Source: Lewinellaceae bacterium (GTDB lineage: Bacteria; Bacteroidota; Bacteroidia; Chitinophagales; Saprospiraceae). From it: a DNA stretch of 39,611 bases. The stretch covers positions 1 to 39,611 of the forward strand of contig JAHEJC010000015.1 of the NCBI GenBank assembly GCA_024639065.1, in the 5' to 3' direction. The position numbers and the translations under genes are program-made. This document shows, in pieces, positions 17,672 to 25,780 of this stretch; the stretch's first letter is position 1, and each line of letters starts with the position of its first letter. The notes beneath the pieces are model-generated. The model was not told where the DNA came from. It made no database searches and saw only the letters and a list, made by a program, of their open reading frames with translations.

Positions 17672-18937
17672 TTATATCCGGACGCTAGATTTGTGTTCTA
17701 TCTTTTTCTTTTCTAATCGTTCGTAATAAATGAGGTAGGTAATCCAGGCAATAAATACTACCACTGAAGAACTGATTAACGGAAGGTTGCTATTTATTGT
17801 ATACATGTAACCCGCCACCATAGGTGGTATCAGTGCGCCCAAAGATGCCATGGATTGATTGATACCTAATATTTCGCCCTGGAATTCTTTTCCTGCCTGA
17901 TCAGAAACTACGGCAGTGAGGTTTGGTGAAGTGAGGCCCTGACCGATCGCAATAAACGGGCAGATGATATAGAACCAAAATGCCTGGCTAGGTATTAATA
18001 AAGAGCCTATGGCAAAACAAAGAATAAGAATAGAATAAAGCAAGGTTTTGCGATGACCTAGTTTTCTCCCAATAAACCGGATCAATAGTCCCTGAGTCAA
18101 AGCTATCCAGATACCGATCCACCCAAATAAAAGACCAATTTTACTTTCAGTGAAACTGAATTTATCGATGAGCAATACGGCAAAAAATTGAGTAAACAAA
18201 GTGAAACCTAGCGAAAACAACAATACGATTGTAAAAACACTTCGCAATTTGGGTTCCTTAAAAGATAGACCTACCTGTTGAATGCCTCTAAACAAATTGA
18301 CTGGGGTTGATCGTCGTGTTTTGAGCGTTTCAAAAAATAAGAATTTGATTACCAAGATATTTATGAAAGTGAGTACAGCAGTGAACCAGAATGGTGTTGA
18401 TGCATTAAACCAACGGACAATATTATCGTCAGCCAATACACCTCCAAGAGTAGGTCCCAATATAAATCCAAGCCCAAAGGCCATTCCAACAATTCCAAAA
18501 TTTTGAGCTTTGTTTTCTTCTGTGCTAATATCCGATATAGCAGACATAATCACACTGATATTTCCACCAGTAAATCCAGGTAACATTCTACTGATAAAAA
18601 GTAGCGGCAGATGCTGTATCCATAGAGCTATACCAAAAAGTAGATAGCCAATAAAAGTACCGGCCAGTGATATTAGCAAGATCGGTTTTCGACCATACCG
18701 GTCGGATAACGCCCCCAACATGGGCGCTCCAAAAAATTGAAATAATGGGAAACAAGCAATCAAAAAACCATATAAAATAGCCCGTGTATCCTGAGATATA
18801 GCAGCATTAAAGAAACCTCCTTCTATGTCAAAAAACAATACCGGTATAACGGGAATAATTATACCTATCCCCAGCATATCCAGAAAGACGGTGAGAAAGA
18901 TCGTGAGGAATGGTGATTTCTTTTTTGATTCACTCAT
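17672..18937 (-). CDS. MFS transporter, TetA-like drug:H+ antiporter family
   Basis: A 421-residue inner-membrane protein with about twelve predicted helices. The signature loop between helices 2 and 3 reads GALSDRYGRKPIL, the canonical motif A of MFS drug exporters. TM1 carries FLDMLGIGIIIPVIPV, typical of the TetA/TCR group. LGPTLGGVLAD in TM5 corresponds to motif C of drug:H+ antiporters. The central loop is relatively long. The substrate cannot be derived from sequence, and related genes in Bacteroidota are general efflux carriers that need not confer tetracycline resistance. It starts at ATG 18937, about 230 bases away from the divergent sigma factor gene. Confidence 0.85.
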   Translation of the reverse strand: MSESKKKSPFLTIFLTVFLDMLGIGIIIPVIPVLFFDIEGGFFNAAISQDTRAILYGFLIACFPLFQFFGAPMLGALSDRYGRKPILLISLAGTFIGYLLFGIALWIQHLPLLFISRMLPGFTGGNISVIMSAISDISTEENKAQNFGIVGMAFGLGFILGPTLGGVLADDNIVRWFNASTPFWFTAVLTFINILVIKFLFFETLKTRRSTPVNLFRGIQQVGLSFKEPKLRSVFTIVLLFSLGFTLFTQFFAVLLIDKFSFTESKIGLLFGWIGIWIALTQGLLIRFIGRKLGHRKTLLYSILILCFAIGSLLIPSQAFWFYIICPFIAIGQGLTSPNLTAVVSDQAGKEFQGEILGINQSMASLGALIPPMVAGYMYTINSNLPLISSSVVVFIAWITYLIYYERLEKKKIEHKSSVRI

Positions 18938-19164
18938 AGCAGCAAAAGTAAATCGATAAATTGACTTTTTTATCGAATAGGTATGCGATAAACATTAAAT
19001 TTTATTGGTGACAATAATTGTTTGGATAAGTTTTTGATTATGAAAGGATTAAATTAATATTAGTCCATACTAAAAGCACAAGAATAGTGGTTATTACACA
19101 AAATGATATACCCTGAAGCAGCGTATTAGTAAATAAGTGAATCCATTAATTAGATAAGAACCTG

Positions 19165-19707
19165 TTGAAGAAAATACGACATACAGAGCAGCAATTGATT
19201 GAGAGATGCCTGAACGGTAAGAAAGCTGCCCAGCGGAGTTTGTATGATCTTTATTTAGGGCAGCTCATGACCGTATGTAGAAGGTATGCGAGAGATGACA
19301 TGGAAGCTGAAGATTTTTTGCAAGAAGGATTTATAAAAGTTTTTAAAAATCTTAAAAATTTTCGTGGAGAGGGTAGTCTTTACGGATGGATTAAAACCAT
19401 TATGGTACATACAGCACTCAGACAAATTAAGAAAAGGATGTCGTTTGAAGATGCTGCTGACGTATATTATCTTTCTTCTGATCCCTCTGTTTTAAGCAAA
19501 CTGAATGCTGAAGATATCATTCAAACAATACAGCAATTGCCAGAAGGATATAAAATGATTTTCAACCTGTATCACATTGAAGGTTATAGCCATAAAGAAA
19601 TTGGCGAGTTACTTCAAATTGGAGAAAGTACCTCGCGATCACAACTTTCAAAGGCGCGCAAAATATTGAAGGCTCAAATTACTGATCAAGAGAATGTAAC
19701 ATTATGA
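19165..19707 (+). CDS. ECF (sigma-70 family) RNA polymerase sigma factor
   Basis: The 180 residues carry sigma region 2 (YDLYLGQLMTVCRRYARDDM, then EAEDFLQEGFIKVFKNLKNF and GWIKTIMVHTALRQIKKR) and region 4 (IQQLPEGYKMIFNLYHIEGY, SHKEIGELLQIGESTSRSQL). The start is TTG at 19165; the first in-frame ATG (residue 35) would lie inside region 2. The gene ends in an ATGA overlap with the next gene, so the two are translationally coupled. The following gene has a cytosolic N-terminus, one membrane helix and an outer-membrane barrel, and is the likely regulator of this sigma factor. The regulon is unknown; autoregulation is common for this arrangement. Confidence 0.9.
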   Translation: MKKIRHTEQQLIERCLNGKKAAQRSLYDLYLGQLMTVCRRYARDDMEAEDFLQEGFIKVFKNLKNFRGEGSLYGWIKTIMVHTALRQIKKRMSFEDAADVYYLSSDPSVLSKLNAEDIIQTIQQLPEGYKMIFNLYHIEGYSHKEIGELLQIGESTSRSQLSKARKILKAQITDQENVTL

Positions 19708-21095
19708 GTGATTTTGACCAGTGGAAAAATAAGCTTGACCAATACAAGTCGCCTGTAAGCGAAAAGGTTTGGGCAGGGGTCGAAACTGCTTTGGTAGCAT
19801 CGCGTAGACGAAGACGATTTTTCCTTATTTGGCTGATTGGGATTTTATGTATTGGTATCATAGGCGTGAAGAAGTACACTGATTTTAACAACTCCAGAAT
19901 TATCCAAGATGACCTTACTGAACCTCAACTCTATGCACTCGAAAAAGATTCAGAGAAAATATTACCGATTATAGAAGTACGCACTTTAGATAACCAGGAA
20001 GTAACAGATAATGTGTTATCAACTAGTACGAAATCAATCCCTAAACATTCAGAAAATGTTAGGTCCGAATCACAATCCAAAATTTCAACTCAGCAAAAGA
20101 AAACTGCAACAAGAGAAGGACTACTAACTAGCAAAAGTGCTGACGACATACAAAATATGGAGGTTATTGCGCTTTCAGCTGGGTTAAATCAAATCGAGTT
20201 GGAGAAGCAAAATGATGAACGCCTAATTTCCTGGAAAATGGAAAACATTGCAACACTGTCAATTAATTCCATTGAGTATAAAAGTAGCACACCAATTATG
20301 GATCGATGTGATTTACCAGACCCACCGATAGGGTGTCCAAAACTAAATAAAAGATCTCGACTAGGCGGTGGATTAAGTAAATGGGCATTTGATATTACCT
20401 ATGGACCAGGATATCCATTGAGAAGGTTAATCGCTAAATCGGCTGAGTTTGGAGATTACCTTGATCTAAGAAACGATAACGAATCGTCTGTGTATGAAGA
20501 GATGGTCCAGGCTCGTATATCCTATATTTCAAAGTGGGGAATAGCCGGGCGTACTGGAATTAATTATGGGCATCTGGTTGAGAAATTGGCATTCACCAGA
20601 GATAGTGTTATTGGAAGTAGTACGGTTATTACGATTGACACACTCTTTAACTCAGATGGGACTTATAATATTACCGTTGATACGACTAATGTGATTACTG
20701 CTGGAAGGTTGGAGAAAGTAAAGTATAATCATTTTACCACATTTCAAATTCCAATTATTTTAGGCTATGAACATCGTGTAAAGGATTGGACCTTTCATGT
20801 AAATGGAGGTGTGTTAATGAATTTTTCATTAAAGAAAAGGGGAGAAATTTTGGACCCGTCTAACCAGCCGGTAGATATAAGTACTTCAACCGGAACTTAT
20901 GACGCATTTAAAGATGACTGGGGGATGATTTTATATGCCAGTTTAGGTGCTAATTATCGATTAACGGATCGGTTTCATGCGATAATTGAGCCTTCTTTCA
21001 GGTATACTTTAAATCCAATTTCCACTACTAGCTATCCACTTGAACAAAAATTCATGATTATGAATCTCAATGTTGGATTGAGGTATGAGTTTTAG
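19704..21095 (+). CDS. Membrane-anchored PorT-like beta-barrel protein, putative anti-sigma partner
   Basis: A 463-residue protein with an unusual layout. Residues 1-38 are cytosolic, charged and end in a run of Arg (VASRRRRRFF). Residues about 39-56 form one membrane helix. A polar, low-complexity linker follows (60-215) and includes CDLPDPPIGC with two Cys. From about 218 (KWAFDITYGPGYPLRRL) to the last residues (LNVGLRYEF, with C-terminal Phe) it looks like a PorT-type outer-membrane beta-barrel. The short N-terminus with W-containing helices (FDQWKNKLDQYK, KVWAGVETAL) resembles those of other sigma-coupled Bacteroidota barrels, which are thought to hold the sigma factor. It begins in the ATGA of the sigma gene. 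Whether one chain really spans both membranes is not known. Confidence 0.75.
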   Translation: MSDFDQWKNKLDQYKSPVSEKVWAGVETALVASRRRRRFFLIWLIGILCIGIIGVKKYTDFNNSRIIQDDLTEPQLYALEKDSEKILPIIEVRTLDNQEVTDNVLSTSTKSIPKHSENVRSESQSKISTQQKKTATREGLLTSKSADDIQNMEVIALSAGLNQIELEKQNDERLISWKMENIATLSINSIEYKSSTPIMDRCDLPDPPIGCPKLNKRSRLGGGLSKWAFDITYGPGYPLRRLIAKSAEFGDYLDLRNDNESSVYEEMVQARISYISKWGIAGRTGINYGHLVEKLAFTRDSVIGSSTVITIDTLFNSDGTYNITVDTTNVITAGRLEKVKYNHFTTFQIPIILGYEHRVKDWTFHVNGGVLMNFSLKKRGEILDPSNQPVDISTSTGTYDAFKDDWGMILYASLGANYRLTDRFHAIIEPSFRYTLNPISTTSYPLEQKFMIMNLNVGLRYEF

Positions 21096-21125
21096 TTTAA
21101 GGTGAAGCAGCGAATTGATTGAATA

Positions 21126-22142
21126 ATGAATCGTATATATAAAACAAGTAAAAAAATGAAATTGACAAAAGCATCGACAATACTCGCAGGTTGCATGATG
21201 CTGTTGTTCATGGGTTGTTGGAAAGATGTTGAAAATTTTACTCCTTATCAAATTATTGAGGAGTTTGAAATTCAAGAATTATTCGAAGATTTTAAAGCAG
21301 AAGCTACGCAGTCTTATTTTGGACATTCGGGAGCTGAGATTTACATTATTACACCAAAATCAAATGTAATTACGATCCCGGCCAACTATTTGGTAAAAGA
21401 AGATGGTAGTGCGTGTGCCTGCTCCTTACAAGTAGATATTATAGAAGCTTCTACTAAAGGAGAGATTTTATTGTATGGACACCACACCATTACACCAAGC
21501 CAAACCTTGGAATCAGCTGGAGAGATTTACATTGACATCAAAACCAATACGGATACTAAAGTTCGATTGGCGGATGGTAAATCCTTTAAGTTGCAAATGC
21601 AAAAACAGGGAAGCGGAAGTTTGGATGATCGGATGGAATTATTTTATGGCAATGGGAATGGGCCACTATTTGCCTGGACATCGGCTGATGGAGATCCCAA
21701 CAAATGGAATACGGCTAATGGTGAAGAATGGGCGCTGCGGGATTCATTACAGGGATGGGGATTTGGCTTTGAATGTTTTCCGGATAGCCTGACCTGGATC
21801 AATATTGATAAATTCGTGGATGTTCCAGATGATCAAAAAACAGCGGTATGTGTGAAACTTCCAGAAGAATACACGAATAAGAATACGGCCGTGTTTATGG
21901 TTTTCAAGGACATGAATAGCGTGGTAGCCTTAGCTGGCGATCCGGATACAGAACAGTGGTGTGAGCCTTATGGGAAAGTTCCGGTCGGATTTGAAGTCAC
22001 CTTTGTAGCTATTTCTAAACAAGGAGAAGATGTCTATCATTTTGGGACTTCTATGAATACCATCGACTTCGATCACTTGGAAGAGTTTGATTTAGCGGAG
22101 GCTTCCCTAGAAGATATAAAAGAGTTTATAATGAATTTGTAA
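21126..22142 (+). CDS. Lipoprotein of unknown function, third gene of the sigma operon
   Basis: The protein has 338 residues from ATG 21126. A second in-frame ATG at 21156 (MKLTKAST...) gives a more compact signal sequence and may be the real start. The hydrophobic stretch ends in LFMGC, a lipobox, so the protein should be membrane-anchored and periplasmic or surface-exposed. The mature chain is acidic and beta-rich, with blocks such as SGAEIYIITPKSNVITIPAN, DGSACACSLQVDIIEASTKG, LYGHHTITPSQTLESAGEIY and WINIDKFVDVPDDQ. Related lipoproteins often accompany barrel proteins in Bacteroidota, but I cannot name a family. It follows the barrel gene by 30 bases and is closed by a strong terminator, defining the three-gene transcription unit. 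Confidence 0.75.
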   Translation: MNRIYKTSKKMKLTKASTILAGCMMLLFMGCWKDVENFTPYQIIEEFEIQELFEDFKAEATQSYFGHSGAEIYIITPKSNVITIPANYLVKEDGSACACSLQVDIIEASTKGEILLYGHHTITPSQTLESAGEIYIDIKTNTDTKVRLADGKSFKLQMQKQGSGSLDDRMELFYGNGNGPLFAWTSADGDPNKWNTANGEEWALRDSLQGWGFGFECFPDSLTWINIDKFVDVPDDQKTAVCVKLPEEYTNKNTAVFMVFKDMNSVVALAGDPDTEQWCEPYGKVPVGFEVTFVAISKQGEDVYHFGTSMNTIDFDHLEEFDLAEASLEDIKEFIMNL

Positions 22143-22168
22143 CCAAGCGGGTATTTTTTAAACCGAGT

Positions 22169-22196
22169 AGCCATTCCGAAGGGGATGGCTTTTTTT
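22169..22196 (+). terminator. Rho-independent terminator of the sigma operon
   Basis: AGCCATTCC (22169-22177) pairs over nine positions with GGGATGGCT (22182-22190), with one T-G wobble and a GAAG tetraloop. A T7 run follows at 22190-22196. It lies 27 bases after the lipoprotein stop. Confidence 0.9.
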
Positions 22197-22231
22197 ATGC
22201 AAGCGAACGATTGAATTAACCAACACCAAGC

Positions 22232-22329
22232 CGAATTAATCACTTATTTCAATATTGGTGTATTGTTTAATAATCTATTGTTCTTTTAATTCTGCTGAGG
22301 ACTAGATTTTTCTAATAGTGATTAATTCG
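22232..22329 (-). repeat. ~98-bp element downstream of rayT, with 13-bp terminal inverted repeats
   Basis: CGAATTAATCACT (22232-22244) and AGTGATTAATTCG (22317-22329) form exact inverted ends. The reverse complement of the element aligns with the element at 23024-23125: the first 17 bases are identical, a central AAAGAACWATWGATTAT block occurs at the same distance allowing for a 3-base gap, and the ends match. It therefore lies in the opposite orientation to the other copy. Confidence 0.85.
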
Positions 22330-22351
22330 CTCATCATTCGCGTGTATCACA

Positions 22352-23017
22352 TCAATCTTCAATAATCCAATCAAATTCTCTTTTATTTCTTAAGTAGGTA
22401 TTGTGGTCTTGTATGAATTCTTTCTGACTCCCAAACCACTTAATAACGGAGTCCTTTTTCAACTTAGTAAACTTATTATTTAGAAATGATGGATAAGAAG
22501 AAAATGGATATGTCCTAAAATTGGAGGTTGAATTGTGCAAGTAAGGATTCGTATGTATGTAGCAAATTACATTGATTAAATAATCATCTGAATCAATATG
22601 CTTGCGTTTAAAGGTTTTTTGGAATAATGAACCGACTCTACCTTCTTGTTTATTAATGGCTTGTGAGTAACTTATGAATAATCGCCTAAATTGTTCAATA
22701 ATCATTCTTGAGAACTTATCATGGACTGCAAGGTCACTAGGTTCTACATCTTTTGGAAGTTTGAGATATCCTTTGGCAATATATTTGTCAAGTTCCCGGA
22801 GTAAACGTAAAGAAATTTCTGATTTGTCTTTAACTTTTACTAGCAAATGAAAGTGATTTCTTAATAGGCAAAATGCGTATGTGCTTAGCCAATCGGACAG
22901 ATACTTATCATACTTTTTTAAAAAATAGAAGTAATTCTTTTTCTGGTAAAATATAGTATCTCGATTATTACCACGATTGTAGATATGATAGAATTTACCA
23001 GGATGAAGTGGTTCCAT
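22352..23017 (-). CDS. REP-associated tyrosine transposase (RayT, Y1_Tnp/IS200-like)
   Basis: The protein has 221 residues from ATG 23017. A GTG at 23035 would also be in frame but lies inside the flanking repeat. It shows the order of RayT proteins: YHIYNRGNNRDTIFYQKKNY near the N-terminus, LRNHFHLLVKVKD with the HxH metal site at about 54-60, a middle R.F.SYSQAINKQEGRVGSLFQ block with the YSQ(A/x)xN motif that contains the candidate nucleophile Tyr, then KTFKRKHIDSDDYLINVICY and YIHTNPYLHN. These single-stranded DNA transposases normally act on hairpin-forming REP sequences. The two related elements at 22232-22329 and 23024-23125 flank the gene in opposite orientations and are candidate substrates. 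Single copy here; no tnpB accessory gene. Confidence 0.9.
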   Translation of the reverse strand: MEPLHPGKFYHIYNRGNNRDTIFYQKKNYFYFLKKYDKYLSDWLSTYAFCLLRNHFHLLVKVKDKSEISLRLLRELDKYIAKGYLKLPKDVEPSDLAVHDKFSRMIIEQFRRLFISYSQAINKQEGRVGSLFQKTFKRKHIDSDDYLINVICYIHTNPYLHNSTSNFRTYPFSSYPSFLNNKFTKLKKDSVIKWFGSQKEFIQDHNTYLRNKREFDWIIED

Positions 23018-23023
23018 GCCAAA

Positions 23024-23125
23024 CGAATTAATCACTATTATTAGAAATTATAGACTACAATCAATGTATAAAGAACTATTGATTATATACAAAAAATTAT
23101 GCTTTATTATCAAGTGATTAATTCG
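23024..23125 (+). repeat. ~102-bp element upstream of rayT, with 13-bp terminal inverted repeats
   Basis: CGAATTAATCACT (23024-23036) and AGTGATTAATTCG (23113-23125) are exact inverted ends. The element is related along its length, in opposite orientation, to 22232-22329. Its far end is only three bases from the murQ stop codon at 23129. Confidence 0.85.
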
Positions 23126-23128
23126 TTA

Positions 23129-23941
23129 TCACTTTGCTGCTTCGAACACCTTTATCGCTTCTCTTACGCTGCCCTTTTCTAAAAGAAGTTGATTGGCGTC
23201 TGCATACGATAGAGTAGTTTTTGCCATGACCATCTTGGTGCCTCGGTCTTTAAGTTTGCTATTTGAAAGCTGCATATCCACCATCTTATTGTCTTTGACT
23301 CGACCAAGCTTAATCATAACACTGGTGCTGATCATGTTAAGCACGAGCTTTTGAGAAGTGCCCGACTTCATCCTTGTACTACCGGTTACAAATTCAGGTC
23401 CAACATTTATACAGATTGGAAAGTCAGCATGCTCGGAAATGGGGGCTCCGGGATTATTGGTAATACATCCGGTAGTCACCCCATGAGCTCTGCAGGCTTT
23501 CAGACCATGGACAACGTAAGGTGTTGTGCCGCTGGCCGCAATTCCAATCACCACATCTTGAACATTTATAGACCATTCTTCCAGGTCTTTCCAGGCTTGA
23601 TGGATATCATCTTCAGCATGTTCGACGGATTTGCGTATGGCTCCTTCCCCTCCACACATGATACCGATAACCCAGTCAAAAGGAACACCATAAGTAGGCG
23701 GGCATTCTGACGCATCCACTACACCTAAGCGACCACTGGTGCCTGCTCCAATGTAAAAAAGTCTTCCACCTTGATCCATCTTAGATGCAATTACATCCAC
23801 TAATGGTATTATATCTTGGATTATCATTTCTATAGCTTCAGCAACTTTCTGGTCCTCTTTATTGATATTCGTCAATAATTCTTCAGTGGACATTTTTTCC
23901 AAATGTCTGTAAAGTGAACTTTGTTCTGTGATTTTTTCCAT
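23129..23941 (-). CDS. murQ: N-acetylmuramic acid 6-phosphate etherase
   Basis: MurQ cleaves the lactyl ether of MurNAc-6-phosphate to GlcNAc-6-phosphate and lactate in cell-wall recycling; cytosolic. The 270 residues begin at ATG 23941, which shares one base with the TGA of the symporter gene (TGATG). A TTG one codon earlier would also be in frame. The SIS-domain region contains YIGAGTSGRLGVVDASECPP; its Glu79 lies 32 residues before Asp111 in HAEDD, the same separation as E83/D115 of E. coli MurQ. PGAPISEHADFPI and GSTRMKSGTSQKLVLNM follow. It is shorter than the ~300-residue proteobacterial form but retains the whole SIS core and closing helices, so I do not regard it as truncated. MurNAc kinase is not in the window. 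Confidence 0.92.
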   Translation of the reverse strand: MEKITEQSSLYRHLEKMSTEELLTNINKEDQKVAEAIEMIIQDIIPLVDVIASKMDQGGRLFYIGAGTSGRLGVVDASECPPTYGVPFDWVIGIMCGGEGAIRKSVEHAEDDIHQAWKDLEEWSINVQDVVIGIAASGTTPYVVHGLKACRAHGVTTGCITNNPGAPISEHADFPICINVGPEFVTGSTRMKSGTSQKLVLNMISTSVMIKLGRVKDNKMVDMQLSNSKLKDRGTKMVMAKTTLSYADANQLLLEKGSVREAIKVFEAAK

Positions 23942-25410
23942 CAAACTTTTGGTTTACTTATTAACCATAATCCTAAAATTGTGAGTAATCCATTAAGGGG
24001 TAGAATCAAAAATCCAAGGGTAAAGCCGTTGAACCAATTGATTGAATTTGAATCAATAAGATAAGAAAGGATAGGCGCGGCTAAACATACCGGAATAACC
24101 CAATTATTTTTTAATTCACGTTTAGAGCTGATTCCATATACAAACAGTCCCAATATAGGTCCATAAGTATACCCGGCTGCCCGGAATAATTCATTGATAA
24201 CCGAATCATTACTAAGGGCATTGAAGACTAGAATAACCACTAATAAGATAAATGAAAAGGTTACGTGAACCCATATACGGGTTTTCTTTTTTTGGTTTTC
24301 ATCATCTCTTTTTTCAAAATTTAAAAAATCTACACAAAAAGATGTGGTTAAACTAGTTAGTGCTGAGTCTGCACTTGAGTAAGCAGCTGCGATGAGTCCT
24401 AAAACAAATAAAATTCCCAGTCCAGCAGGTAAATGTTGTAAGGCTATGGTTGGAAAAAGCTGATCTCCTTTTTCTGGAATATCAATACCTAAGTTTGCAG
24501 CGTAAATATATAATAATGCACCCAATGTAAGGAAAAGAATATTGGCAAAGATGAGCACAAAAGATAATGAATACATATTTTTCTTTGATTCATCCAGGGT
24601 CTTGCAAGTAAGGTTTTTTTGCATCATATCTTGATCGAGACCAGTCATTACGATGGTGATCAAAGCACCACTAAAAAATTGTTTAAAGAAATTGTTTGGA
24701 TCGGACCAACCGCCCTCAAAGTAAAATAACTGGCTGTAGTCACTTTGTTTTATAATTTGATAGATTGAGTTTTCTGTTCCGAGGGCATCTTTAATAGCTA
24801 TAATAGTCCAAATTACAGCAACCAGCATAAATGTAGTCTGTAGTGTATCCGTCCATACTATGGTTTTTATACCACCTCGAAAAGTATATACCCAAATTAA
24901 GATTATGGTGATTGCAACGGTTAACGAAAATGAAATTCCATATGGTTCTAAGACAAACTTGTGCAAAACCAAGGCGACCAAAAATAACCTAAAAGAAGCC
25001 CCAATAATCCTGGATAAAAGAAAATACCCAGCACCGGTTTTATAGGCAAAAAATCCAAACCTTTTTTCTAAATACTCATAAATAGAGGTGAGATTCATCT
25101 TATAATAAATGGGCAGCAGTACATTGGCAATCACTATATATCCCAAAACATAACCAAACACGATTTGCATATAGGAAAATGATTGATTGAGCCCTCCAGC
25201 ACCAACGGCTCCGGGTACTGAGATAAAGGTCACTCCCGAAAGTGAAGCACCGATCATTCCGAATGCGACCACATACCATGGCGATTTGCGATTAGCCAAG
25301 AAAAAATTCTTATTCCCGGAGTCCTTACCAGTGAAGTAGGAGACTAGAATCAGTAAAAGAAAATAACCTACTATACAACTTAAAATTATTACTGGACTTA
25401 ATGTATTCAT
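23941..25410 (-). CDS. Sodium/solute symporter (SSS family)
   Basis: A 489-residue inner-membrane carrier with about thirteen helices, belonging to the sodium:solute symporter family. Landmarks include FLANRKSPWYVVAFGMIGAS near the N-terminus, LSGVTFISVPGAVG, YLEKRFG, YTFRGGIKTIVWTDTLQTTF and the helix LGLIAAAYSSADSALTSLTT with the conserved Ser/Thr residues of the sodium site. The closest role suggested by context is uptake of an amino sugar or muropeptide-derived sugar, because the stop overlaps the start of murQ. The substrate is inference only. An exact -7 box lies just upstream. Confidence 0.85.
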   Translation of the reverse strand: MNTLSPVIILSCIVGYFLLLILVSYFTGKDSGNKNFFLANRKSPWYVVAFGMIGASLSGVTFISVPGAVGAGGLNQSFSYMQIVFGYVLGYIVIANVLLPIYYKMNLTSIYEYLEKRFGFFAYKTGAGYFLLSRIIGASFRLFLVALVLHKFVLEPYGISFSLTVAITIILIWVYTFRGGIKTIVWTDTLQTTFMLVAVIWTIIAIKDALGTENSIYQIIKQSDYSQLFYFEGGWSDPNNFFKQFFSGALITIVMTGLDQDMMQKNLTCKTLDESKKNMYSLSFVLIFANILFLTLGALLYIYAANLGIDIPEKGDQLFPTIALQHLPAGLGILFVLGLIAAAYSSADSALTSLTTSFCVDFLNFEKRDDENQKKKTRIWVHVTFSFILLVVILVFNALSNDSVINELFRAAGYTYGPILGLFVYGISSKRELKNNWVIPVCLAAPILSYLIDSNSINWFNGFTLGFLILPLNGLLTILGLWLISKPKV

Positions 25411-25780
25411 CTTGAATTTCTATTAGACAAACATAGAGTTTATTTGCAATAATAAATATTTATAAAAATATTAATTGGAAGGAGTAACGTATTGAGTCTA
25501 TCTTCAAACTGCGTACCTGATAAATAATTCTACCCTAAATCAAAATATAAAGTTTCCAACTGAAGGAAGTTAAATTCGATTTCCTTTTTAAAGAAGTAGT
25601 TCGGATCTTAATTCATTCAAAAAATTAAGAAACTGTGGAGTTTATTCAATTACTTAGCACTAGCAGCTTGGGAAAAATAGCGCTTCAATTATTTCTGGAA
25701 GAAAACCTATATCAGTAATTTAAAATCAAAGTAATTAATATGATTCTATCATTCGATACTGATTATGCTATAAGGGTAGA
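25411..25780. other. 370-bp intergenic region between the symporter and upp genes
   Basis: This A/T-rich stretch carries the promoter-like box of the symporter gene at its left end. Apart from this I see only simple A/T runs and no credible open frame, RNA gene, hairpin terminator or repeat. It separates two genes transcribed in the same (minus) direction, so upp transcription probably ends here. Confidence 0.6.
25428..25435 (-). promoter_or_regulatory. Possible -7 box of the symporter-murQ operon
   Basis: On the minus strand the bases read TATGTTTG, an exact match to TAnnTTTG, 17 bases upstream of the ATG at 25410. The -33 region is A/T-rich without a perfect TTTG. Confidence 0.4.

Noticed and set aside
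17672-18937. Tetracycline resistance gene
   Set aside because: General TetA-group motifs are present, but these are shared by many efflux carriers; the substrate cannot be read from the sequence.
18943-18950. TACTTTTG on the minus strand as the MFS promoter
   Set aside because: It would place the transcription start at or beyond the ATG (leaderless) and there is no -33 match.
22352-23035. Full IS200/IS605 insertion sequence
   Set aside because: The protein is of the RayT type with no tnpB, and the flanks are inverted ~100-bp elements rather than the asymmetric subterminal hairpins of IS200/IS605.
23129-23941. murQ truncated by insertion of the RayT unit
   Set aside because: The SIS core, both catalytic acids and the closing helices are present. 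The missing ~30 C-terminal residues relative to E. coli fit a shorter form; relatives would settle it.
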